Source: an uncultured Muribaculaceae bacterium
GTDB taxonomy: Bacteria; Bacteroidota; Bacteroidia; Bacteroidales; Muribaculaceae
Length of the DNA stretch: 38,555 nt
Direction: 5' to 3'
Assembly (NCBI GenBank): GCA_910584545.1
Contig: CAJUBC010000016.1
Coordinates: forward strand, 1-38,555
The notes below the pieces were generated by a model. It did not search any database. It was given only the letters and a program-made list of their open reading frames with translations, and was not told the origin of the DNA. Position 1 is the stretch's first letter. Every line of letters starts with the position of its first letter. Positions 1 through 7,707 of the stretch are shown here, piece by piece. The translations under genes were made by a program, and so were the position numbers.

Positions 1-38
1 GTATAAAGCATGATAAACTTATTTTCAGAAATTATGAT

Positions 39-46
39 TATTTTTG
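39..46 (+). promoter_or_regulatory. Probable -7 promoter element for the RhuM gene
   Basis: TATTTTTG fits the Bacteroidetes -7 consensus TAnnTTTG and lies 24 bp before the ATG at 71. No convincing -33 TTTG sits 19-21 bp upstream, so the call rests on one half of the promoter. It supports starting the gene at 71 rather than at the in-frame TTG at 44, which would lie inside the promoter. Confidence 0.35.
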
Positions 47-70
47 CATTCAATAGAAGATAGATTAGTT

Positions 71-1066
71 ATGAGCGACAACAATGAGATAATCATATAC
101 CAGAGCGAGGATGGCGAAACCCGCATCGATGTAAAGTTTACCGGGGAGACTGTTTGGCTTTCCCAGCAGCAGCTTTGCGAGCTATACAATACAAGCAAGG
201 CTAATGTGAGTGAGCATATCAAGCATATATTTGAGGATGGCGAGCTTGATGATGAGTCAGTTGTTCGGAAATTCCGAACAACTGCCACTGATGGGAAGTC
301 CTACAACGTGACTTATTATAATCTCGATATGATTATCTCTTTGGGATATCGTATCCGGTCGGTGATTGCGACGCACTTCCGCAAGTGGGCTACGGAACGG
401 CTGAAGGAGTATATTATCAAGGGATTCACTATGGATGATGAACGGCTGAAGGGTAACGGAGGCGGCGCCTACTGGCATGAATTGCTTGACAGGATACGCG
501 ACATTCGCTCGTCGGAGAAAGTGATGTATCGGCAAGTGCTCGATCTGTATGCAACGGCTGTTGACTATGACCCGCGTTCCGAGATTTCTGTAGAGTTTTT
601 TAAGATTGTACAGAACAAGCTTCACTTCGCTGCTCACGGCAATACGGCTGCCGAGGTCATTTTCAAGCGCGCTGATGCTGATGCTCCAATGATGGGACTT
701 ACTTCTTTCAAAGGGGATTACCCTACACTCCGAGATGCGCAAATTGCCAAGAATTATCTCAGCGAGAATGAGCTGAAGATTCTCAACAATCTTGTTTCCG
801 GATACTTCGATTTTGCCGAGATTCAGGCAATGAAACGTCGCCCGATGTATATGGATGACTATGTACGGCAACTCGACACGATTCTGTCCTCTTCAGGCGA
901 GGCTTTTCTCAACGGTCCCGGTTCTGTCAGCGATCAGCAGGCGATGGATAAAGCTCGCGAAGAGTATCGTAAATTTCAGGTAAGAGAACTGTCACCGGTA
1001 GAACGAGCTTACCTCGACACTATCAAGACGCTCAATGCGAAAACTAAGAATAAAGGAATGAGTTGA
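71..1066 (+). CDS. RhuM family protein (virulence RhuM/Fic-adjacent family)
   Basis: A 331-residue protein recognised as a RhuM-type protein. It has an N-terminal segment typical of the family (TVWLSQQQLCELYNTSKANV, a helix-turn-helix-like stretch near residues 26-45). This is followed by the conserved VVRKFRTTATDGK and YYNLDMIISLGYRIRS blocks and a helical C-terminal half. RhuM was named from a Salmonella pathogenicity island gene; its biochemical role is not established, and homologues are common in accessory regions of gut bacteria, often near restriction or toxin genes. The length is normal for the family, so the gene looks intact. The ATG at 71 is chosen because an in-frame TTG at 44 overlaps the -7 promoter element. 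It stands alone here; its usual partners, if any, lie left of the window. Confidence 0.85.
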   Translation: MSDNNEIIIYQSEDGETRIDVKFTGETVWLSQQQLCELYNTSKANVSEHIKHIFEDGELDDESVVRKFRTTATDGKSYNVTYYNLDMIISLGYRIRSVIATHFRKWATERLKEYIIKGFTMDDERLKGNGGGAYWHELLDRIRDIRSSEKVMYRQVLDLYATAVDYDPRSEISVEFFKIVQNKLHFAAHGNTAAEVIFKRADADAPMMGLTSFKGDYPTLRDAQIAKNYLSENELKILNNLVSGYFDFAEIQAMKRRPMYMDDYVRQLDTILSSSGEAFLNGPGSVSDQQAMDKAREEYRKFQVRELSPVERAYLDTIKTLNAKTKNKGMS

Positions 1067-1107
1067 GACCGACCATAATATTACAGGAAGGCCGGTCCAG
1101 AAAGAGA

Positions 1108-1136
1108 TGAACTGGTCACAATTTGCGACCAGTTCA
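1108..1136. repeat. 10-bp inverted repeat downstream of the RhuM gene
   Basis: TGAACTGGTC (1108-1117) and GACCAGTTCA (1127-1136) are perfect complements around a 9-nt loop. There is no T-run on either side, so it is not a classical intrinsic terminator. It lies between the convergent RhuM and secreted-protein genes and may still help end transcription from one or both sides. Confidence 0.5.
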
Positions 1137-1175
1137 ATAATATCTGCGGCTTACTCGACGATGAGGGAATTCACC

Positions 1176-1862
1176 TCATCTTACCTTGATGGTGGAGATG
1201 ATGCCGTTTGCGGTGGTGAGTCTTACCAGCGAGACACCGCCCGACTGGGTGCCTATCTCCAGATAGTCGGTTCCTTCGAGGGTGTATATCCTCGAGCCTG
1301 AGACGCTGTATACGTCTACCCTGAACTTGCCGGGGCAGCGCGCCATCACCATCCCGTTTTCAAACACAAGGGATGAATCGTCATTGTTTACCCTCGTTAT
1401 CTGCGATAACCCGCTGTAATCCCGTCTGAAACCGTCCTTGATGTCGGCTTCACCAACCATCTCTCCGTCGAAATATAGCTCATAATGGCCGGGAGCGACA
1501 CCCTCGTATGTGGATGTGATGTCGAAAGGACAGTAGCAATCGCACATACCGGATCCAATTTCACGGACATTGAAAAGGATCTTGCCATCCTCAACGTCTA
1601 TTTTGGATTCGAATCCGTCCGGACAGCAGTTGGCGATGAAATCGTACCAAGTCAGTGTGAGCACACCGTTGTCATAACTGAGCGACCAGGAGATCTTGCT
1701 ATCCTCATCGGCCCTCGTTCGACCTTCATCCGATGGATAGTCATGTCCTTTACAATCGGACCTCGTCAATTCCGAGGCATTGATCGTTTCCGCCCCGGCC
1801 GTTGCCGGAATCATGGCAAACATCAGAATTGCGACAGCAGAAAGAATCGTAGATGGTTTCAT
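1176..1862 (-). CDS. Secreted cysteine-rich protein with C-terminal sorting-like domain
   Basis: A 228-residue protein of unknown function. Residues 1-24 form a signal peptide ending in ATAGA. The middle (about 60-140) carries an NCCPDGFES block and a CDCYCPFDI block, then YEGVAPGHYELYFDGE. This cysteine pattern recurs in secreted Bacteroidales proteins of unknown role and suggests metal binding or disulfides. The last 60 residues (FRVDVYSVSGSRIY ... SLVRLTTANG ... IKVR) resemble a type A C-terminal domain used by type IX secretion or surface attachment; without a search this is only a likeness. It is transcribed from its own promoter, part of which sits inside the palindrome at 1906-1953. 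No enzyme motif is visible. Confidence 0.75.
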   Translation of the reverse strand: MKPSTILSAVAILMFAMIPATAGAETINASELTRSDCKGHDYPSDEGRTRADEDSKISWSLSYDNGVLTLTWYDFIANCCPDGFESKIDVEDGKILFNVREIGSGMCDCYCPFDITSTYEGVAPGHYELYFDGEMVGEADIKDGFRRDYSGLSQITRVNNDDSSLVFENGMVMARCPGKFRVDVYSVSGSRIYTLEGTDYLEIGTQSGGVSLVRLTTANGIISTIKVR

Positions 1863-1894
1863 AATGGAATCTGTTGTTAGTTAGGAATCTGCGG

Positions 1895-1926
1895 CAAATA
1901 TAAGGATGTTAGTCCGGTTTTGCAAA
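1895..1926 (-). promoter_or_regulatory. Bacteroidetes-type promoter of the secreted cysteine-rich protein
   Basis: Read on the minus strand, TTTG (complement of 1923-1926) is followed after exactly 20 bp by TATATTTG (complement of 1895-1902), a full match to the TTTG-N20-TAnnTTTG promoter. The -33 box lies inside the left arm of the palindrome at 1906-1953, so anything binding that palindrome would block RNA polymerase. The start site is expected near 1888, giving a leader of about 25 nt. Confidence 0.7.
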
Positions 1927-1953
1927 TATTTATTTGCAAAACCGGACTAACAT
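1906..1953. repeat. Near-perfect 48-bp palindrome (23-bp arms, 2-bp centre)
   Basis: Positions 1906-1928 are the exact reverse complement of 1931-1953, separated by TT. It lies between the stop of the SulP gene and the promoter of the next minus-strand gene, overlapping that promoter's -33 box. No T-run follows it on the minus strand, so a plain terminator does not explain it. It could be a cruciform or hairpin that acts as operator and read-through barrier, or a small palindromic repeat element. Confidence 0.9.
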
Positions 1954-1984
1954 TAACCTACTTGGCTATAATCAGTAATTCTCT

Positions 1985-3694
1985 TTAGGCGAAAGCCGGC
2001 TGGGCTTCGTCGGCGATGGCGTTGGCCACCACTACGGCTTTGCTTATGTGGTTGCAGATGCAGTCGTCGGGAATCAGGCGGTCGATGCCGGCCTTGTGGA
2101 GACATTCCCGCACTGAGTCGCGCACTCCCGACAGCACTATGCGGATACCTTCGCGATGCGAGGATTCGATGAGCAGCTCAAGGTTGTGAATACCGGTGGA
2201 ATCAATGAAGGGAACCTTGCGCATACGGATTATACGCACTTTGGGGAGTTCCTCAAGACTGAAACGCACAATCTCATCGAATTTAGTGGCGGCGCCGAAG
2301 AAGAAAGGCCCGTCGATCTCATAGACGGACACCCCGGGGCGCAGGTCGAGCACCTCATGCTTCGAGAGGTCCGTACCCTCAGCGGCGTCAAGCTGTTCGC
2401 CATACACGCGCACGGTTGTGTTTTCCGACACCCGGCGCAGGAAGACCACCACCGCAAGGAGCATACCTATTTCAATAGCGATCGTAAGGTCGAAAATCAC
2501 GGTGAGCAGGAAAGTCACAGCAAGCACCGACACGTCTCCTTTCGGGTTGTGTAGCATGCCTTTGATGGTTCGCAATCCGCTCATGTTGTAGCTTACCATG
2601 ACGAGCACAGCTGCCAGACACGACATAGGCACGAGATTGATAAGCGGCATGGCGAAGAGGAATATCAGGAGCAGCACGGCTGCATGAACGATGCCGGCCA
2701 CCGGGGTCTTGCCCCCGTTGGTGATGTTGGTCATGGTGCGCGCTATGGCTCCGGTCACCGGTATTCCGCCGAAGATGGGGACTACCATGTTTGCGATGCC
2801 TTGACCCATCAGTTCGGTATTGCAGTTGGTTCGGTCGCCGGTGCGTCCGTCCGCCACGGTGGCGCTCAGCAGGCTTTCGATCGCGCCGAGCATGGCTATG
2901 GTAAACGCCGATGGGAGCAGCAGATTGACCGAAGCCATGTTGAATCCTATATTCGAGGCGTGAGGCAGCGAGGAATCAAGATTGCCGAAGCGGTCGCCGA
3001 TGGTCTGGATTCCTGTCAGCCCGAAATATTCGCGAAACACCCATGTCACCAAGGTGACAAGGATGATGGCGGTGAGCGAACCTGGCAGCTTCTTCGACAC
3101 CTTGGGCGTCAGGATGATTATAAACAATGTGATGAGAGCAACGATAAGCGTCGGGATATTGACGGTATCGAAATTACGGATGTACACTCCCCATTTGCCG
3201 ATGAAATCGCCGGGCATCTCCTCATTGATGGTAAGTCCGAAGAAATCGGGCATCTGTGTGGAGAAAATCGTCAGGGCTATACCTGCGGTGAAGCCTACCA
3301 CGATGGGGTAGGGGATGAACTTGATCACCGTGCCGAGCCTGAATAGACCCATCAGCACAAGAATGCATCCGGCCATGAAGGTGGCTATAGCCAGCCCCGA
3401 GAGTCCATACATCTGGATGATGTTGAAGATTATCACGATAAACGCCCCCGTAGGGCCGCCGATCTGTACGCTGTTGCCGCCGAGGGCCGAAACGATGAAG
3501 CCCCCGATTACCGCGGTGATGAGGCCGACAGTAGGGCCGACACCGCTCGCGATGGCGAATGCGATGGCCAGCGGAAGGGCCACTATACCGACCACGACTC
3601 CCGCCGTGAGGTCGGCGCGAAAGCTCGCCATGCTGTAATTGCGACACGCATCAATAATAACCGGATGAAAATCCAGTTTGCCTTTAAATTTCAT
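1985..3694 (-). CDS. SulP family inorganic anion transporter with STAS domain
   Basis: A 569-residue inner-membrane permease of the SLC26/SulP family, which carries sulfate, bicarbonate or other anions, usually with Na+ or H+. The N-terminal signature is clear: LTAGVVVGIVALPLAIAFAI, then VGLITAVIGGFIVSALGG and QIGGPTGAFIV (about residues 28-90), followed by roughly a dozen hydrophobic helices to about residue 420. The cytoplasmic C-terminus is a STAS domain with VPFIDSTGIHNLELL (about 490-505), the conserved region that contains the phosphorylatable Ser/Thr position in anti-sigma antagonists. The substrate cannot be read from sequence. It is monocistronic, with its own promoter upstream. Confidence 0.93.
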   Translation of the reverse strand: MKFKGKLDFHPVIIDACRNYSMASFRADLTAGVVVGIVALPLAIAFAIASGVGPTVGLITAVIGGFIVSALGGNSVQIGGPTGAFIVIIFNIIQMYGLSGLAIATFMAGCILVLMGLFRLGTVIKFIPYPIVVGFTAGIALTIFSTQMPDFFGLTINEEMPGDFIGKWGVYIRNFDTVNIPTLIVALITLFIIILTPKVSKKLPGSLTAIILVTLVTWVFREYFGLTGIQTIGDRFGNLDSSLPHASNIGFNMASVNLLLPSAFTIAMLGAIESLLSATVADGRTGDRTNCNTELMGQGIANMVVPIFGGIPVTGAIARTMTNITNGGKTPVAGIVHAAVLLLIFLFAMPLINLVPMSCLAAVLVMVSYNMSGLRTIKGMLHNPKGDVSVLAVTFLLTVIFDLTIAIEIGMLLAVVVFLRRVSENTTVRVYGEQLDAAEGTDLSKHEVLDLRPGVSVYEIDGPFFFGAATKFDEIVRFSLEELPKVRIIRMRKVPFIDSTGIHNLELLIESSHREGIRIVLSGVRDSVRECLHKAGIDRLIPDDCICNHISKAVVVANAIADEAQPAFA

Positions 3695-3823
3695 AACCTT
3701 TTGATTCTTACAATAATTATCCCATTCCCATAATGACGTTAACGCTGGGATGACCGATTATTGATGGGAAGGGGGCTTGGTATCCCGGTGATATACGCTA
3801 ACTCGGTCGATGATTTCGTGGCG

Positions 3824-3853
3824 CGAAGTTAATAAAAAATTTTCAACTTTCAA
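3824..3853 (-). promoter_or_regulatory. Candidate promoter of the SulP gene
   Basis: On the minus strand TTG (complement of 3851-3853) precedes TAACTTCG (complement of 3824-3831) by 19 bp, close to the Bacteroidetes consensus with one deviation in the -7 box. It would give a leader of about 120 nt. The rest of 3695-3823 shows no other gene or structure. Confidence 0.5.
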
Positions 3854-3953
3854 CAATTAGACCACATATTCGGGGCGGGGACAGTGTGGAAGCACGACAT
3901 GCCTGTTCGCAAGTCAATTATGAGTTCCGCAGAGAGGTTGGATTTTACAGTCA

Positions 3954-3989
3954 GTTGGCAAATAGCGGAATAATTAGTAAATTTGCCAA
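3954..3989 (+). promoter_or_regulatory. Glycosidase promoter overlapped by a 9-bp inverted repeat
   Basis: GTTG (3954-3957) and TAAATTTG (3978-3985) are 20 bp apart, a good Bacteroidetes promoter placed about 80 bp before the start codon at 4066. TTGGCAAAT (3955-3963) and ATTTGCCAA (3981-3989) are perfect inverted repeats covering both promoter boxes. This is the layout of a repressor operator, so the glycosidase gene is probably regulated at this site. Confidence 0.65.
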
Positions 3990-4065
3990 TCGGGCGGCCC
4001 CCGGCTCTCTCCGCGGAGAGCTTCCGACCGGCCTTTTTAGTACGATAACCGTAAAAATTCAAGAT

Positions 4066-6369
4066 ATGCGTATACTCAAACCATTGATGATTGTGTCGGC
4101 TGTGGCCGCCGCGGCTTCTGCCTCGGCCTCGGACGGCGTGATCGTCCAGACCGATGCCTATCGCTGGCAGGGCGACACAATCTATCAGAATGAATTCAAG
4201 GCATGGGCCGAAAATCCCTACGAGCTGAAATCGACCTACAAGTGCCGTCCCGGCTATTTCATGCCCATCTCCCAGAGCTGGGTCAGAAAGAACGATCTCT
4301 CTCAGTATCCGAAGCTCTCCACAGACAATCTCCTCCATCAGGCTATCTATAACATGGCCCTCGACGAGATGGTCAACGCCGTGGAGCCCGACACCACGCT
4401 GCGCACCGGCAAGGAGTGGTCCGGCGTCTGGACCCGCGACGTAAGCTATTCGATCATCCTCTCCATGGCCGCGCTGCAGCCCGAGGCCTCGATGGTCTCG
4501 CTGATGAAGAAGGTGAACCCGAGCGGCCAGATCATCCAGGATACCGGTTCGGGCGGCGCATGGCCGATCTCGACCGACCGCATGGTGTGGGCCCTCGCTG
4601 CTTATGAGATCTATAAGGTGACCGGCGATAAGAAATGGCTGGAGACAGTATATCCCATCGCGGTCCGTTCGCTCGAGAAGGATGAGAAGACAGTGATGAG
4701 CGAACGCGGTCTGGTCAAGGGTGAGACATCCTTCATCGACTGGCGCGAGCAGAGCTATCCGCGCTGGATGCAGACCGTCGACATCTCGCAGAGCGAGGCC
4801 ATGGGCACCAACGTGATGTATGCCGCCACCCTCAAGGCCGTGGCCGATATGGCCGGGATCCTCGGCAAGAAGAAGGATGCCGAGAAATGGAACGCCAAGG
4901 CCGGTGAGCTCGCCGCAAACATCGACAGGTATTTCTGGATGCCCGACAAGGGATATTACGGCATGTATACATACGGTCGCGGCAATAAGATCCTAAATCC
5001 CCGCGCGGAGACCCTCGGGGAGGCCCTTTCCATCATCTATGACATCGCTCCGGCCGACCGTCGGAAGTCGATTTCGGAAAACAATCCCCACACGCCCTTC
5101 GGTCCCGCTATTTTTTACCCGCAGATCTCCGACATGCCCGCCTACCACAACAACGCCCTCTGGCCATGGGTGGCCTCCTACTGGACCCTCGCGCAGGCCA
5201 AGGCCGGCAATGAGAAGGGGGTGCTCGAGGGTATCGGCTCGGTGTTCCGTCCCGCAGCCCTTTTCTGCACCAACAAGGAGAACTTCAACCTCGACAACGG
5301 TGACATCTACACCGAGCTTAACTCCTCCAACATGCTCTGGTGTCTCGCCGGAAACATCGCCATCACGCAGCAGGTGCTGTTCGGAGTCCATTTCGAGAAG
5401 GATGGCCTCAGCATCCGGCCCTTCGTGCCTGAGGTGTTTGCCGGTACGCGTACACTTTCCAACTTCCCATATCGTGGCGGCCGCCTCAACATCACTGTCG
5501 AGGGCTACGGCGACCGCGTGAAGGAACTTACCGTAGCTGGCAAGAGCTTCGATCCTGCGAAAGTGATTCCCGCCAAGATGCTCAAGGGTAATGTCGAGAT
5601 CGTGGTTAAGATGGATTGCGAGCCTATCCCGGCCATGAAGGTGAACAATGTGCCGAACCTCAAGGCTCCTCTCACTCCGGTCACATGGCTCTCCAACAAT
5701 CCTGCCCTTGACGGCGCGGGCGTGCCCTCCAACAACTATCTGGAGTGGAATCCGATCGAGTATATCGGTCATTACATCGTTCTGAAGGACGGCAAGTCTG
5801 TCGCCGAGACCCGCGAGACCTCGTACGCGGCCACCGAGCCGGGCGAATGGCAGGTGATCGGCGTGGCCGGCGACGGCACGCAGTCGTTCGCCTCCGAACC
5901 CCGCAGCAACCGTCCGGCAAAGGTCTATCAGTATTCAGGCGAGACCACCGTCATCAGGTCGAACGAGGCATGCAACGTGCCTGAGGGAGGCAAGGTGGCC
6001 GGCTATACCGGTGCCGGATTCCTCGAGCTTGACAAGAACGAGGCGGCTCCCGCCGAAGTAACCGTGGATGTTCCCGAGACAGGACTCTACACCATCACCT
6101 TCCGCTATGCCAACGGCAACGGACCGGTCAACACCGAGAACAAGGCCGGTATCCGTACGCTGACTGTAGACGGCGCCAATGCCGCCACGATGGTCTTCCC
6201 TCACAGAGGTGTGGGCAACTGGAACGACTGGGGCATGAGCAACCACATCACGCTCAACCTGGAGAAAGGAAGCCACCGCATCGGACTGCGCTACCTCCCC
6301 GAAGACGAGAACATGAACATCGCCACCAACCACCTGCTTCTCGACTGCCTCCGCCTCGAGAAGCGCTGA
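4066..6369 (+). CDS. Secreted six-hairpin glycosidase with FnIII-like and CBM-like C-terminal domains
   Basis: A 767-residue exported enzyme. The ATG at 4066 gives a clean signal peptide (MRILKPLMIVSAVAAAASASA); an open frame extends back to 3886 but would run through the promoter. Residues of about 70-450 are an (alpha/alpha)6 six-hairpin glycosidase domain: EWSGVWTRDVSYS contains the Trp-Thr-Arg-Asp signature seen in clans such as GH15, GH63 and GH78. GGAWPISTDRMVWALAAYEIY and NPRAETLGEALSIIYDI follow, and YHNNALWPWVASYW lies near the end. A Fn3-like sandwich (about 550-620) and a CBM6/35-like jelly roll (about 625-767) complete it. The exact GH family and sugar are not resolved. It stands alone, between its own promoter and a strong terminator. 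Confidence 0.82.
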   Translation: MRILKPLMIVSAVAAAASASASDGVIVQTDAYRWQGDTIYQNEFKAWAENPYELKSTYKCRPGYFMPISQSWVRKNDLSQYPKLSTDNLLHQAIYNMALDEMVNAVEPDTTLRTGKEWSGVWTRDVSYSIILSMAALQPEASMVSLMKKVNPSGQIIQDTGSGGAWPISTDRMVWALAAYEIYKVTGDKKWLETVYPIAVRSLEKDEKTVMSERGLVKGETSFIDWREQSYPRWMQTVDISQSEAMGTNVMYAATLKAVADMAGILGKKKDAEKWNAKAGELAANIDRYFWMPDKGYYGMYTYGRGNKILNPRAETLGEALSIIYDIAPADRRKSISENNPHTPFGPAIFYPQISDMPAYHNNALWPWVASYWTLAQAKAGNEKGVLEGIGSVFRPAALFCTNKENFNLDNGDIYTELNSSNMLWCLAGNIAITQQVLFGVHFEKDGLSIRPFVPEVFAGTRTLSNFPYRGGRLNITVEGYGDRVKELTVAGKSFDPAKVIPAKMLKGNVEIVVKMDCEPIPAMKVNNVPNLKAPLTPVTWLSNNPALDGAGVPSNNYLEWNPIEYIGHYIVLKDGKSVAETRETSYAATEPGEWQVIGVAGDGTQSFASEPRSNRPAKVYQYSGETTVIRSNEACNVPEGGKVAGYTGAGFLELDKNEAAPAEVTVDVPETGLYTITFRYANGNGPVNTENKAGIRTLTVDGANAATMVFPHRGVGNWNDWGMSNHITLNLEKGSHRIGLRYLPEDENMNIATNHLLLDCLRLEKR

Positions 6370-6400
6370 TCCACCGGTAGGCATTGACCCGTATCCGACA

Positions 6401-6450
6401 AAATATACCGAAGGCTGCGTCCCCGCCGGACGCAGCCTTCAGTATATTTT
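6401..6450 (+). terminator. Intrinsic terminator after the glycosidase gene
   Basis: AAGGCTGCGTCC (6411-6422) pairs with GGACGCAGCCTT (6428-6439). The stem is extended by outer AAAATATAC/GTATATTTT sequences, leaving a U-rich 3' side. It closes the glycosidase unit and insulates the metal efflux operon. Confidence 0.85.
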
Positions 6451-6532
6451 GCAACCCGGTTGCGGAGAGATTTTTGTAATTTTACGCCGCAATTATAACG
6501 CGATAATCAAACGCATAATCTGGATCAATGCC

Positions 6533-7690
6533 ATGAAGTATCATAAAAGTCTATTGTTTCTAATGTTTTCGGCGGCGTTGCTGTCGTGCGGTAAGGGAGG
6601 TCATGAAGGCCATGCGCATGGTGCCGACGAGGAGCAGGAGGCGCATGCCGAGGCTCACGGACATCAGCATGAGGCCGGGCATGGCGACGAGATAGCGCTT
6701 TCGCCGGAGTCTGCCAAACGGTTCGGAGTCACTGTCGAGAAAGTGAGCCGGGGCGAGTTTGCCGAGGCTCTGAAGGTGTCCGGGCAGATAGAGCCGGCGC
6801 CGATGGACCAGTCGGTGATTTCGGCTCCCACATCCGGAATCCTCCGTCTGACGAAGGGGCTGAGCATAGGGTCGCGGGTATCTGCCGGCACCCGCGTCGG
6901 CAGCATCGACAGCCGCGGTGTGGCCGGCGGAGACCCCAATGCCGGCGCACGCGTCGCCGTGGAGTCGGCGCGCCGCGAACTGGACCGCATCACACCTCTT
7001 TATAAAGAAGGTCTTGCTTCCGCCAAGGAATACAATGACGCGCGCGCCGCCTACGAAACCGCGCTGGCCGGCTATAGCCCCCGTGCCGCTTCGGGAGCCG
7101 TCACTGCTGCCTCCTCGGGCGTAATCACCGGGCTGCAGGCTCGCTCCGGACAATATGTCTCCGTAGGCGAACCGATAGCAGTAGTCTCCGGCAACAGCGC
7201 GCTGACGCTCCGTGCCGATCTTCCGGTGCGCCATGCGGCATTCCTGCCCATGGTCAGGTCGGCCAATTTCCGCCCGGAGCACATTGCGGAGGCTGTTAAT
7301 ACAGGGGACCTCGGAGGCCATCTTCTCTCAGGCTCCACATCGCCTGCCGCCGCGGGATATATCCCGGTATTCTTCTCTTTCAACAATAACGGCTCGATGG
7401 TACCGGGCAGCTATGCCGAGGTGTGGCTGCTGGGGCCGGTGCGCAGCGATGTGATTTCAGTGCCGGTGGAGGCCCTGACCGAGCAGCAGGGCGCGTTCTA
7501 CGTATATACCCGCGTCCATGATGACGCCTACCTCAAGCACCGTGTGCAGACGGGAGGCAGCGATGGCCGGCGTGTGGAGATCCTTTCCGGTCTCAAGGAA
7601 GGGGACATGCTCGTCACAGGAGGCGCTCCCGTAGTGAAAATGGCCGAAAGCTCGGGCAATATCCCCGAAGGACATTCCCATAACCATTAA
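6533..7690 (+). CDS. RND efflux periplasmic adaptor lipoprotein (CzcB/CusB type), His-rich
   Basis: A 385-residue membrane-fusion protein that links an inner-membrane RND pump to an outer-membrane channel. The ATG at 6533 gives a lipoprotein signal with the lipobox LLSC (Cys19); an upstream open frame is ignored. Residues of about 23-52 are extraordinarily rich in His, Glu and Ala (for example HEGHAHGADEEQEAHAEAHG), and the protein ends HSHNH; both ends look like metal-binding segments. The core has a lipoyl/barrel-sandwich half (VISAPTSGILRLTKGLSIG), a short coiled coil (VAVESARRELDRITPLYKEG) and the second lipoyl half (AASSGVITGLQARSGQYVSVGEPI). It is first in a B-A-C operon, 17 bp before the pump gene. 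A possible -7 box (TAATTTTA, 6477) lacks a -33 partner. Confidence 0.9.
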   Translation: MKYHKSLLFLMFSAALLSCGKGGHEGHAHGADEEQEAHAEAHGHQHEAGHGDEIALSPESAKRFGVTVEKVSRGEFAEALKVSGQIEPAPMDQSVISAPTSGILRLTKGLSIGSRVSAGTRVGSIDSRGVAGGDPNAGARVAVESARRELDRITPLYKEGLASAKEYNDARAAYETALAGYSPRAASGAVTAASSGVITGLQARSGQYVSVGEPIAVVSGNSALTLRADLPVRHAAFLPMVRSANFRPEHIAEAVNTGDLGGHLLSGSTSPAAAGYIPVFFSFNNNGSMVPGSYAEVWLLGPVRSDVISVPVEALTEQQGAFYVYTRVHDDAYLKHRVQTGGSDGRRVEILSGLKEGDMLVTGGAPVVKMAESSGNIPEGHSHNH

Positions 7691-7707
7691 ACAGCAACCT
7701 CCAGACC

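Noticed and set aside
44..70. TTG start for the RhuM protein
   Set aside because: The codon overlaps a -7 promoter box and adds nine residues unlike the family's start.
1079..1196. Short open stretch after RhuM reading RDELVTICDQFNN, possibly a restriction-subunit remnant
   Set aside because: It is under 40 codons, has no start and overlaps the secreted-protein gene; the likeness is too weak.
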